Positions 21,591 through 31,579 of a stretch of 64,000 nt of DNA are shown piece by piece. The DNA is from Orobanche coerulescens (lineage: Eukaryota > Streptophyta > Magnoliopsida > Lamiales > Orobanchaceae). Numbering within the stretch: the first letter of the stretch is position 1; every line of letters begins with the position of its first letter. Under the pieces are notes generated by a model, which saw only the letters and a program-made list of their open reading frames with translations, had not been told where the DNA came from and did not search any database. Made by a program: the position numbers and the translations under genes. Where the stretch lies: NCBI GenBank assembly GCA_033398695.1, contig CM065814.1, positions 108,378,501 to 108,442,500 on the forward strand. The letters run 5' to 3'.

Positions 21591-21905
21591 CCTTTCAAGC
21601 CTTGTCTTGTAAATTTTTAAAATTGCATTTTTGCTTAGAAAGGGAAATCATTTTTCAATTTTAAACAATGTTTCGTCCATGATAAAAAAAAAAACAAAAA
21701 TAAAAAGACAATGAAAATAATTGAATAAAATATCTACAAATATCAGTTGTTGTGGGAAACTGAAAAATCCGACTTTAATAGTCACGGAGTACCGTTATCC
21801 GCCACTTGACCGGACAAACACAATTTAGTACTAAGTTACAACGTCGAGAAATTTGTACCTATAAAAATAGTTTACAATGTAAGATTTCAAATATAACTTA
21901 TACTT
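21591..21905 (-). other. Element II leader, non-coding
   Basis: About 315 bases lie between the primer site and the cysteine-rich ORF. The sequence is AT-rich, and I see no further ORF. Confidence 0.5.
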
Positions 21906-21922
21906 CCCCGGCAACGGCGCCA
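21906..21922 (-). other. Element II primer-binding site (tRNA-Asp)
   Basis: On the minus strand this reads TGGCGCCGTTGCCGGGG, the complement of the plant tRNA-Asp 3' end, six bases from the 5' LTR. Confidence 0.9.
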
Positions 21923-22920
21923 AAAACTTGACACGCTTTTAGTGTAACTATCGCAAGTGCACGATATCGTATCAAGTAGTAAAGTAGACTTTTTGAGTCC
22001 GGTTTATCGATCCCACAAGGAAGTTTGGTTATAATTTGAATTATACACTATTAGTCTATTTTTGTAGATACTATGATATGTGAAACACACAATTAAAAAG
22101 TTTGGTTTAATATTTGCAAAGAAAATGCAATAATAGTTCTAATATTATAAGGAAATAAAAAGATAGCAATAATAATAGATTGATTAACGATAAAATGAAA
22201 TAGTTGGAATTACAAACTTAGTTCGTCATTAGTTATAAAAGATGTATAGGAGATCATAAAATGAATTTACTTATTATGTTGTGTAGATTCGATTTTCCTT
22301 AAAAAGACGGTTTCTCTTTCGAACTATAAAACGCCCCTTACATATTGAATCAATCCACTATATTTCTATGTTGATTGGCTTCAATACATAGCATTAGGAT
22401 TTATGAAAATAACTCAAAGAATCATCTAAGGACTAGGGATATATTTCTATCCCCTAGAACAACTTAGAGTGGAGATCATTTGATCTAATCAAATATATTT
22501 TCTTTCGAAACATATGAAGACCATAAATATCGTCATTTATTGGCCAAATAAATAGAGATTGTTAAAACAATGAAAATCACACACAATAATAAGTAATTCA
22601 CAATAGATCTTTATACAAACATAAATAACATGACTAACCTTGTTTATAATCCCAACTAAAGATTACTTAGCCCATGAAGGGTTTATTACACATATTACAA
22701 GCTTGTGTGGTCATTATTAGTTGAATCAAGAGAAAGAATTGATCCTAACTCCCTTAGTAGATAAAGGAGATAGAAACAATAAACTCTCTGAACAACATAT
22801 GTTATACCACACTTACAAAGATCACTCAAGAACACAAGTGTGTTCTTCACACAAAAAGAAAAGTTTACAAAAAAAAATGGAAAATTATAAGATGAATGAA
22901 TGATGAAGGATCTAAGGGGT

Positions 22921-22930
22921 CTATTTATAC
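22921..22930 (-). promoter_or_regulatory. TATA box of element II 5' LTR
   Basis: GTATAAATAG on the minus strand is the likely promoter for the cysteine-rich ORF and the LOG-like gene. Confidence 0.55.
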
Positions 22931-23051
22931 ACCTAAAGTCATCTAATAGCTCCAAAACTCCAGCATTATTACATTAGATCGGATCAATGTCAGCCATCCC
23001 CTCAATAATACACAAAAAGTATAAAAAATTAGACAAATCATAGTAATCTGT

Positions 23052-23140
23052 CAAGAGTTACGGCCGTAACATTCAGGAGTTATGGCCGTAACTAGGGTGA
23101 CTTACGGACGTAACTCTTGAATGTTACGGCTGTAACGTGG
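23052..23140 (-). repeat. Palindrome array in element II LTR
   Basis: Four GTTACGG-CGTAAC-type motifs (one perfect 14-mer, others with one change) are separated by ATTCAGGA-like or ACTAGGGTGAC-like spacers. Confidence 0.75.
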
Positions 23141-23517
23141 CTTCGTAAATTTGCTCATTTGAAGCTTTGATAGTTACGTTTTCAGCCCAGAATTTCTCAG
23201 ACTTTGCGTTTTTGCCCCAGATCTTCTTCGGATGATAACTTTTGATATATAACTCTGATTTTGAATCCGGAAAGACTGTCGAATTCGTCTCGGAAAGCCC
23301 TACAACATGAATATATCAAAATTCAATAAAGAGAATATTTATTAAACATGTTGTTTCTTGAGTAATTCAGTTATTTAATCCGATCATCATCCGATAAAAA
23401 TAAAATTATTAAAACTAATAAATTAAAAGCAAAAAACGAGTAGACTAGCTCAATTATGGGTGAATTTTATCGATACAAACCATGGATAAGTGTACAAAAC
23501 TGACACTTATCACGTGT

Positions 23518-23931
23518 TATATGGCACGGCCGAGTTGTTTTCTTCCGGTTTTTGGTCTTTTTCGGCTTGATCCCTCGTTCTTGTATCAATACACCTCGGA
23601 TTTTAGCATATGATATACCGTTTCGAAGCTAATTTCACGAGGAATTTATATCAAAGGAGAACACATCTCAATTTGGAGTGGATATTCTGGAATTTAGAAG
23701 ATTCGACCGATACTGCTTCAATCTTTTGTCGTTTTAGGCCCTGTTTTAGCTTTTGATCGTCATAAACTCCAATATTAGCTATGAAAACGCATATTTCACC
23801 ACAATCTTCGCTTGGTTACCTATAAATTAAAAACACAACATACCACACATAAAAGAGAACAAAAATACTAAAAAGCAAACAAAAACACGACTAGAGAGAA
23901 CAGAATGAGTCGATCAAGAATCGACTCATCA
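23518..23931 (-). repeat. Athila 5' LTR, part 2
   Basis: It continues the Athila LTR after element II, starting TATATGGCACGGCC once the duplicated CGTGT at 23513-23517 is passed. It matches 5375-5785 and ends CGACTCATCA. Confidence 0.9.
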
Positions 23932-24014
23932 GTCGCCCGTCATTATCTTAAACGATCGCCAGTGGAACCACCTCATCCCATGTCTTCAAACATCGGAGCA
24001 AGCTGGGGGGCAAT
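23932..24014 (+). other. Element A 3' internal tail with polypurine tract
   Basis: It is similar to B at 33790-33870 (cgatcgcca, ccacctcatccca, gagcaagct). It ends AGCTGGGGGGCAAT directly before the LTR, the polypurine tract of the Tat-like elements. Confidence 0.8.
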
Positions 24015-24773
24015 TGTTGTGTCGAGCTTTATACACCTCAACAGGCGATCGGCACAAAGACCAAGTGACCGAACTGGAGTCAAAAGAACCACGACACACC
24101 TATAGAACGGAGATTCCAGATCAAGTCCAAGTGTCGAGCGATCGACATCTAAGGCGATCGTCTCTTGGTACCTGGCGATCGACTCTGGTACCCGGCCAAG
24201 GACGACTGCCTCATGCCCCGTATAATGCCAGCATCCGCCAAGTCGTTGAAGGCCGAAACTCGGAATAGAGACCCACATGCAGATCCAGAAAAGGCGTCGT
24301 AGGATAAGGACCTTTGACCCTAGCCTGTCACCATCTTCTCACCTACCGACAAACCCGCCGAAAGGTGCAAAATGGGACCTCCCGAGACAGCGACTCAGGA
24401 CGCGTGCAGACTTCTCATTGGTTCGCACAGCTGGATGCCAGCAGCAGCCGCGGACTTTAAGGCAACCAGCCCATGTGCTAAAAGACGGTCGCCCCCTTAT
24501 TATAATACAGGAAAGACGATCGCCCGTCAGAGAAAGACATCCCAGCTCCTATAAATATAAGGCATCCTGCACTTGGAAAAGGTCGGCTTTCTCGCTGCTT
24601 TCTCGCTGCTTCACTGTTGGCTTCTCACTCTTGGCTACGCTATAAACTTCGGACATCTTTCTCTCTCACTCTCGAAACCTCTTAAACCAAAAGACGGTCA
24701 GCATAAATGAGAATAAGAACTCAGAGCAACTCTAGTTCTTCCGGCAATCACCAGCACTCAAGAGCTAGATAAC
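24015..24773 (+). repeat. Element A 3' LTR, part 1
   Basis: It begins TGTTGTGTCGAGC and matches 2370 onward. It is interrupted at 24773 by element C. ATAAC at 24769-24773 is duplicated at 42248-42252. Confidence 0.92.
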
Positions 24774-25329
24774 TGTAATATCCGCAATTTTCGATTTTCG
24801 GTAAATTTCTTTTTTCGGCCGGAGTCCATTTTGACAACTCTCTCATGACCGTTTCGTCATTCTGAGAATGATTAATTCTACGCTTTTTGTCATCCGAGTT
24901 CGTTTCGGTGTTGTTTTGTTGAGTTCCGTGCTTTTTAGCGGTTTTTCCGCACTTGAGTTCGATTCTTGCGAATCTCGTCCGAAACTGTTGTTTCGACTTT
25001 CTCGTAAGTTCATTTAATGTTATTATTCATGTTTCAAGCTTCGGCTTGGTGTTTAGACCATGTATCGTGTATTTCGAACGTTTTGGGCCATTTTCGTAAT
25101 TTCCCAAAGTTTGGGGTAATTACTTTCCGTTGTCGAATTTCGGGCCTTCGGGTGGTCGGAATCGTGTGTTCTCTTAGTGCTCGAATTCGTCTTTGCGAGT
25201 ACTTCGTAACCGTATCTTCGATTCGTATTCAGGTTCGGGTTTCGGGGTCGTTCGAGCCGTCGGAGTTGGCCCCGGCCGAGTCATGGCCGGCGATGCAGGC
25301 CCGGGCGGCCAGCCAATTCGGCCCGGTAG

Positions 25330-25485
25330 TGCTCGGCGATTACGTCGTAAGGCCGGTTACGTCGTAGACTCGGTCGATTACGTGCGTAACGATGCGGCAT
25401 TTACAGGCGAGACTTCGGCCATGGCGATTACGTGCGTAAGGGCCGGCCGATTCGTCGTAAGCGTCGTGATGTCCGCTATTTAAGG
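25330..25485 (+). promoter_or_regulatory. Palindrome block and TATA-like box of element C LTR
   Basis: Motifs such as TTACGTCGTAA and TTACGTGCGTAA recur, then CTATTTAAGG. The 3' LTR copy (40048-40165, TATA-like at about 40186-40195) has variant palindromes such as TTACGACGTAA and TTACGCACGTAA, so base changes keep the inverted symmetry. Confidence 0.55.
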
Positions 25486-26426
25486 CCTGGACCGAGTCAT
25501 ATCCGGCATTTTCCACTTTTCTTCGTTCCTTCCGCAATTTTTCACCATAGATCGATGGTTTTGAGTAGAATCAACTTATAACAACATGTTTTGGAAGTTG
25601 GAATCATGGATTAACATCATCTTCCACCCGGATCGAAGGTAAGAACACCTAAACTTTTGGTTTTTGGATGTTCTTGGGGTTTCTTAGTGTTTTGGCCGAT
25701 TTTCTTTGTTTTGATTCAGATTGCTGATGAAACTTGATTGTAAACTCGTAATCATTCAATAGCCTTGAAGTTTTGTGGAACGGATTTGAGTATTTCTTTG
25801 AATAATCGATTGAATTGGACTACGCCTTCAAAGTGTCCGATAAAATGCTTCAATGGGTAAAACTTAGGAAGTTCCATACGTTTTCGTAGAATTGTGATTG
25901 AATTGATATCGTTGTGACTTAGGAACGAATTCTTGTGAAGAACTCGAGTCGGAACCCTTCCGTTCGTTGCCTTCTTTGGGGTTCGAGCTTCCCGGTCGAA
26001 CCGTGTTCTTCGGAGCGTTCGGTAGCAGTTATTAAGGCAAGTATCTTATTATACGACTTGTATCTTGTGAATAGTAATTACGTATGATATGTATGACGAT
26101 TTTGCTTGCCTCCGTAAATATGTTCCGTTTGAGTTGGTTGTGTTTTCCGAAATTTGAAGGCTTTGTGATAATAGTGATATATTGGTATACGTGTTAGGCG
26201 TTGTGCCATTTGTGCAGGATTGCGATGTACATATGAGATGGTTGTACACGTGTTTGTTCAATGTATTGTGTACCGAATGTGTGTTATGTTGGTTAAGAGT
26301 CGTTGTGATGATCATGATGTTTGTGTTGTTTTGGTTTACATACTTGATTGTACATTTCGGTGTAATGTGGAATGGCTTGACATTTAATGATTATGAATTG
26401 TGTCGTGTCGATGTGTGTGTGTTCCA

Positions 26427-26726
26427 GGTAGGGTATGACGAGGCCTCTGGAGTTCGGTACATGATGTGTACGAACAAGGTGTGTGATCCAGGTAGGGTCT
26501 GACGAGGCCTCTGGAGTCCGGTACATGACGTGTACGGACAAGGTGTGTGATCCAGGTAGGGTCTGACGAGGCCTCTGGAGTTCGGTACATGATGTGTACG
26601 AACGATGTTGTGGCCGGGTAGGGTCCGTTGAGGCCTCCGGAGTTCGGTACATGATGTGTACGAACAGTGTGTGTGGCCGGCTAGGGTCCGTTGAGGCCTC
26701 CGGAGTTCGGTACATGATGTGTACGA
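26427..26726 (+). repeat. 63-bp minisatellite in element C 5' LTR (five units, one more after B)
   Basis: Units share GGGTCTGACGAGGCCTC or GGGTCCGTTGAGGCCTC and GTTCGGTACATGATGTGTAC, which contains the inverted repeat GTACA/TGTAC. The sixth unit is on the other side of element B at 35012-35075. Confidence 0.85.
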
Positions 26727-27869
26727 TGTTGTGTCACGATTTATTCATCCCGACAGGCGATCGACTATAAGGCCGAGCGATCAAGTCAACTCCAGTCAAA
26801 CTTTGGCTAGCTCGCCTAATTGAAGATATCAGACCACCATCAGGTACTCAGCGATCGACTCCCAAGGCGATCGCCATTTGGTAGCTGGCGACCGACTCTA
26901 GTATCCGGCTACGGACGATCGACCTACGTCCCGAGCAGGGATGATCGCCCGTCAAAGTCATCGAGGATTGGATCTCAGAACAGCACCCACGTGCAGATCC
27001 ACCAAAGGCGCTGACAAGATCTTCGCTAACAGACAAGATCTTTTGCTGACAGACAAGACCTTTGACCACAGCCTGTCACCTACCTCACCTACCGGCATGC
27101 GCACCGAAATTTGTCAAGTGGGACCACCCGTGACAGCAACTCAGGACGCGTGTAGGCGTCTCATTGGACCGCACGGTTGACTGCCAGCAACTCCTGTAGA
27201 CTTTAAGGGAACAAGCCCATGTGCTAAAGGACGATCGCCCGATTATTATAATGCAGAAAAGGCGATCGCCCGGCATACCCAAGTCCTATAAATAGAGAAC
27301 CTCCTCCTACTGGAAAAATGTTCCCAATTCATTTGACCTACGGTTCGAAACTCATTTCTGTGATTGAGAACACACATATGATCAAGCTCCCGGCTTTCTC
27401 ACCGGAATCCATCTCAGGACTTCTCTCTCCGAATCTCTCGTCCAGAACACGATCGGCTGGAGCAGCAAGTCTCCACCAGACAGATTCCAAGGGATTCATA
27501 AGCCCAGGAGCCCAAGCATCCAGCTAAATACTCGCCGTGAGAGACTGTCGATCTCTCACCGCCGCGACTGTTCATCTCCTTTGTTACAAGAACTCACAGA
27601 GCATCAAATCTGGTTCTTCCGGCAATCTACACGCTCACTAGCTAAGATAACAAGAATCCTTACACTCATTGTAATAGTATTCTTACATTAGTACTTGTAT
27701 CCCCGAATATTAGTATTAATAATATCTCGCGAGAGCATTCAAGCCCGGTACTAACAACCCCGGCAAATCTTGTGTTATTTATCTTTCTCACGGAAGTGCT
27801 CTTGCATTTGTTTGTTATCCCATCCATTCCAGCAATATCTATCTCCGGATAATATTTTGGGTAGCAACA
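26727..27869 (+). repeat. Element B 5' LTR (1143 bp)
   Basis: It is nearly identical to 33871..35011. TATA-like CTATAAATAG is at 27286-27295. It contains repeated AAGATCTT-type and GCGATCGCC-type short palindromes. Confidence 0.92.
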
Positions 27870-27871
27870 AT

Positions 27872-27888
27872 TGGCGCTAGAAGGAGGG
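27872..27888 (+). other. Element B primer-binding site
   Basis: TGGCGCTAGAAGGAGGG sits two bases after the LTR, identical to element A. Confidence 0.75.
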
Positions 27889-27995
27889 CGTTTACCTTCG
27901 AACTTTTATTCCCACCGTCCCGAAGAACACTCACTGTTCTCAGGGCATATACTTGAAGTGACACTCACTGCACTTCAAAGAAAACCTTCAGAATC

Positions 27996-29534
27996 ATGAC
28001 ATCCGCCGGTACATCGAAGAAAGCCGCTCTCCGAACCGCCGGACACCATATCCCGGTTCAGTCCGAACCCCAGCCAACGACAGGGGGAAGCCGCAGCAAC
28101 GCGAGACTCTCGATCCCGCATCCGAGAGGTGGCCCCAACCTCTCACTCGATCAGTTCCAAACCGAGGAATAGATCGAGGAGGCTATGGCCATCCTAGAGG
28201 AGCGACGGAGAGCATGCGCGTCGCCCGCGATAACTCCCTCGATCATCCGCCGCATGGGAAAACGGAAATTCAATGGGCTACTGACCGAGCGATCGTCAGA
28301 AAGCCCCAATTCGCGAGGAAAGGCTTTCGCGCGACCGGACGGATCCATATTCAATCGCTTGGCGCGCGACCCAACCTGGCGACCGGGGCACCCTGTTTCC
28401 AATCTCGAAAAGACGGAATCCGAATCCGTCACCAGGAGTTCGGCCTATCCAGCTCACTGCCGAACGCAGGTCAGCCATCTGACTCCCACCCCGATCGCCA
28501 GGGGATCAGTACTCAATCGCCTCGGCTCCCGCTCCGAGCGCCGAGCCGCAAGCAGTCAGGCCACGGCGATGGCCGCTATGCAACGCCAGCTCGACGAGAT
28601 GAGAGCACTCTTGGACACTGGGGCAAGCGCCAGCAAAAAGATCGTCGGACCGACTGAGCCACTCGCGGTCCACATCGAGCTTACCCCCATACAACCAACG
28701 ATTGCTCCTCCCAAAACACCTCTATATGAGGGGAGATCGGACCCCGAAACCCACCTGAGTAAATTCCGAATCTACATGACTGGGTGTGGGGCATCTGATG
28801 CAACCAAGTGCCGGATCTTCCCGTTAACATTGGGCGAGCTGGCCCATAGGTGGTACGTCTCACTACCACCACGATCAATCACCTCCTTTAAGAAACTGGC
28901 GAATGACTTCACGTCATACTTCGCCAGCAAGGTCGCTAGACCAGAAGGCCCCCACCGCATGATAAAAATCAAGCAGGGGAAGGACGAGTCAGATGCAGAT
29001 TACATTGACCGAGTAGACGAAATCATCCTCACCGGCAAACCTGTCAGTGACGAGCTCGCTCTCTATTCGGTCATGGGGGGATTCCACGGTCATTCTCCCA
29101 TGTTTAGACATCTCTCCAAGGATATTCCCCCAACTTACGCGATCTTCCGCGCTAAAGCTGTCAACTTTCTGGCCAGGCAAAGGCTACTCACCCTCCACCT
29201 AGGCGAGGAAACGCCACCTCCTGTCCAGAAGATAGCGATCGCCAAAGCAAAGAAGGCGATCGCCAAGCCACCCGGAGATCTCAAGGCCTTCGAGGACATG
29301 GAAGCCCATCTCCTCCACACATTCAACCGAACTCCGGCACATATTTTCTATGCCATCAAGGGGCACGAAGAGCTCAAAAAGCCAAAAGCGATAAGGGACC
29401 ACGGTCATCTGGACAACAATCAATACTGTGCCTACCATAAGAGTCCCAGCCACAGCACCAACCAATGCTGCGACCTCCTCAAACAGCTCTTGAGATTGTT
29501 CGAGGAAGGCAAGTTGGACAGCTTATTGGCCTAG
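27996..29534 (+). pseudogene. Element B gag, one in-frame stop
   Basis: The natural start is ATG 27996, matching the start of A gag. Codon 59 is TAG (28170-28172) where A has CAG in the context GAACAGATCGAG, a C-to-T change. After it the frame is open for 450 codons from 28185. Capsid-domain motifs match A (HLSKFRIYMTGCGAS, LAHRWYVSLPPRSI, DYIDRVDEIILTGKPVSDEL). The zinc knuckle CAYHKSPSHSTNQC keeps all four ligands. Translation from the internal ATG at 28185 could still yield most of the protein. Confidence 0.88.
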
Positions 29535-30763
29535 CCAAAGCCCTTACCAATCTCTATAGACGATCGTCCGAGTCGAACACAAAACAGGCTGGAGAGCTCA
29601 AACGAGCCGACCCCTGGATCAACCTCGACGACCGTCTCTACATACTTTAATCAATAGAAGGGAACCTCGGAAGTCTCCCCGATCTCCATCCTTATTTAGG
29701 AAACTGGAGGACTCGATCGCCATCTACAGTTCACCGTCTAACATGATGGACTAAGGCACGAGATCGCCTCCCCTGCACAACGTACACCGTCGAAGGTCGG
29801 CATCTACATGACGATCCAAGGTGGAAGAGTGCAGCCATGGTCCTGGTGGTCGATGGAACCGACTGCTTAGGCCATGCAAGGTCCCTTTGGGCCAAGATCG
29901 CCCGCCCTTCGTTTAAATACGAGGCCGGCGTAGTCTGAGGGCCCTCCAAAATTAATCAGTGGACACGATCGCTCGCCCTCAAAGGTTCATCATCTAACAT
30001 GGTGAACCCGGACAATGCGATGTGCCACAACCCCCGTCTCAACGTACACCGTCGAGGTTCGCCATCTTCATGGTGGGCCGAGGTGGAAGCAGAGCTAAAC
30101 AAGCTGCGGGCGTGGAGTTGAATCATCCGACGCTGCCCCGCGCAAGGACTCCTCTAGACCGAGACCGCACGCCCTTCGTTTAAATACGAGGCGAGGCGCA
30201 GCCTAACAGAGGACCCTCATAATAAAGTGAGTCACGAGACACTCAATGTCTTCGCGCATCAAGACATGATCAAGGAGTCGGTCCATCGAACTCCGCGATC
30301 GTGCACAGTTCCTCAAGACGGACGACCGTCCCCGAGGATTCGACAAAGTTGAAGACCGCTCACTCAACGAATTATTTTCATCCCCTTACTTCCGCTAAGT
30401 GAATAAAAACAAGGGGCAATAAGAGTGCGGACTACCTATACGACGATCGTCGCTATTCAACAACATATGGAGGTCGTCATTTTCAGCAAGTTGTGCAGCG
30501 ATCGAATTTGTTGTAAAAAGTTATCTTTATGAGTTTATCAATTCATTTAGAACTACCCTCGCAACGATCTCTCCTCACACATTTGTACAAAGTCAAACAA
30601 AGACTCAAAAATAACCATTCATTCAAGTGATAAGTCAGAAATCCAAACGTTGGTTTCATTACTTGAAAAAATCGGAGTACATGGTCGCCCGAAGGCCCAA
30701 ATGCTACAAAAGAAAGCTACAAGTTACAAGGAAGTAAGCTAAAAACGTCAAAAATGAAGCGCC
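29535..30763 (+). other. Element B non-coding interval with diverged internal duplication
   Basis: Two related blocks (about 29714-29930 and 29967-30191) share the order of catctaacatg, cgtacaccgtcgaggt, aggtggaag and CCTTCGTTTAAATACGAGG. I see no convincing ORF. The left block corresponds to the last part of element A kept at 5160-5316. Confidence 0.6.
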
Positions 30764-31579
30764 TCAGGCCCCTGCCTGGCCTTCGCCATCAGCATTCGGC
30801 GCGGTCCCCTCATCTTCCGGAGCGTCGGGATGAGCAAGATTAGCCGGAGACGGATACCAGCTCAAATCCACGCCGATGTCCGCAAGGTCCAAGATCGGCA
30901 AGGAGAAAGCTGAATGGAGAGGATGCTCCAACGCATACGCCTTGAAGTTCTAGGCAAGAGGCCCGACCTCCAAACCTCCCTTCTTAGCCGCTCGGATCGA
31001 GTCGGCGAACGCCAAATAATAGGCGAACTCGCTGACAAACTCCAAGTTTTGAAAGGGATCGGCCTTGGTCGCCTCTACCTCTCCTTTCAGCTCCGTCATC
31101 GCCTGTTGCGACCCCTGGAGCTCAGCCTCCCTTGCAGCAACTTTTTCCCTCGCCTCCGTCAGCTCGCTGGTCAACCGAGCGATCGTCACCTTCTGGCGAT
31201 CGGCCTCCTCTTCAGCAACCTTCTGCGCCTGGACGGCATTCTGCATCTGGTCCCGAAATCGGTCAACCGCCAGATGATATTGCTCAGTTTCCTTCTTCTC
31301 CAGCTCAATCTCATGGCTCGCCCGCTTGGCCGCCTCCAGAGAGTCCTTCTCCATCGCCGCGATCTTATCAGCAAACTCGGCGTTCTCTTTCCGAGCCGCC
31401 TCGAGATCCGCCTTCAGGCGAATAGTGGAGGGCCGCCCCTCAAACTCTGAGCACTGACCATGGTCAGCCGTCTGGAGAGAAAGGGCGAGAACGGATGCAT
31501 CGAACTCCCGATCGCGACGAGCGATCGCATCCAGATCGGTCGTCCATGCCTTCGGCAGAGCGTATGACCTTGCTAACAT
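30764..31579 (-). pseudogene. Antisense ORF of element B: coiled-coil part
   Basis: The minus-strand frame opens at 31579 and runs 209 codons of Glu/Lys/Ala-rich heptad-like sequence (LKADLEAARKENAEFADKI, LTSELTEAREKVAAREAELQ). It meets one TAG near 30950 and continues in the same frame (YALEHPLHSAFSLPILDLAD) to a natural TGA at 30764-30766. Plant Tat-lineage gypsy elements are known to carry antisense additional ORFs in this position; the role is not established. The stop is again of CAG-to-TAG type. Confidence 0.6.

Larger units (their letters stand above)
16953..23512 (-). mobile_element. Element II: non-autonomous Athila-type LTR element carrying a LOG-like gene
   Basis: The termini are TGACACGC...CTTATCA with TSD CGTGT at 16948-16952 and 23513-23517. 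The LTRs are 1576 and 1584 bp. The primer site (tRNA-Asp) is at 21906-21922 and the polypurine tract at 18529-18546, so the element reads on the minus strand. The 3400-bp interior has no gag or pol. It holds a cysteine-rich ORF, a LOG-like gene and three conserved hairpins. An Athila element with the same primer type is a likely source of mobilising proteins. Confidence 0.9.
21929..23512 (-). repeat. Element II 5' LTR
   Basis: It is 1584 bp. The palindrome array at 23052-23140 includes the perfect GTTACGGCCGTAAC at 23057-23070. A TATA-like box (minus strand GTATAAATAG) is at 22921-22930, about 120 bases downstream of the array. Confidence 0.92.
5317..23931 (-). mobile_element. Athila-type Ty3/gypsy retrotransposon with env-like ORF, containing element II
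   Basis: Read on the minus strand the order is LTR (23931..15617, interrupted by II), tRNA-Asp primer site, gag, protease, RT, RNase H, integrase, palindrome array, env-like ORF, polypurine tract, truncated 3' LTR. The PF03078-like env-region ORF, the tRNA-Asp primer site and the TGATG...CATCA termini place it in the Athila group. Stops and frameshifts occur in gag, pol and env. The plus-strand-left LTR lacks about 1.3 kb. Confidence 0.92.
24774..26726 (+). repeat. Element C 5' LTR, part 1
   Basis: It matches 39486-41442. It carries a palindrome-rich block (25330-25460) followed by a TATA-like CTATTTAAGG at 25476-25485, and the first five units of a ~63-bp minisatellite, where element B cut in. 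Confidence 0.92.

Noticed and set aside
26182..26502. 106-codon hydrophobic ORF in the C LTR (also at 40893)
   Set aside because: T-rich LTR sequence gives many Val/Leu/Phe codons. It has no start context or homology, and its presence in both copies only reflects LTR identity.
26293..26715. Equivalent repetitive minus-strand ORF in the other C LTR
   Set aside because: Same minisatellite effect.
30914..31450. 178-codon plus-strand Leu/Arg-rich ORF
   Set aside because: It is the antisense shadow of the coiled-coil ORF on the minus strand.
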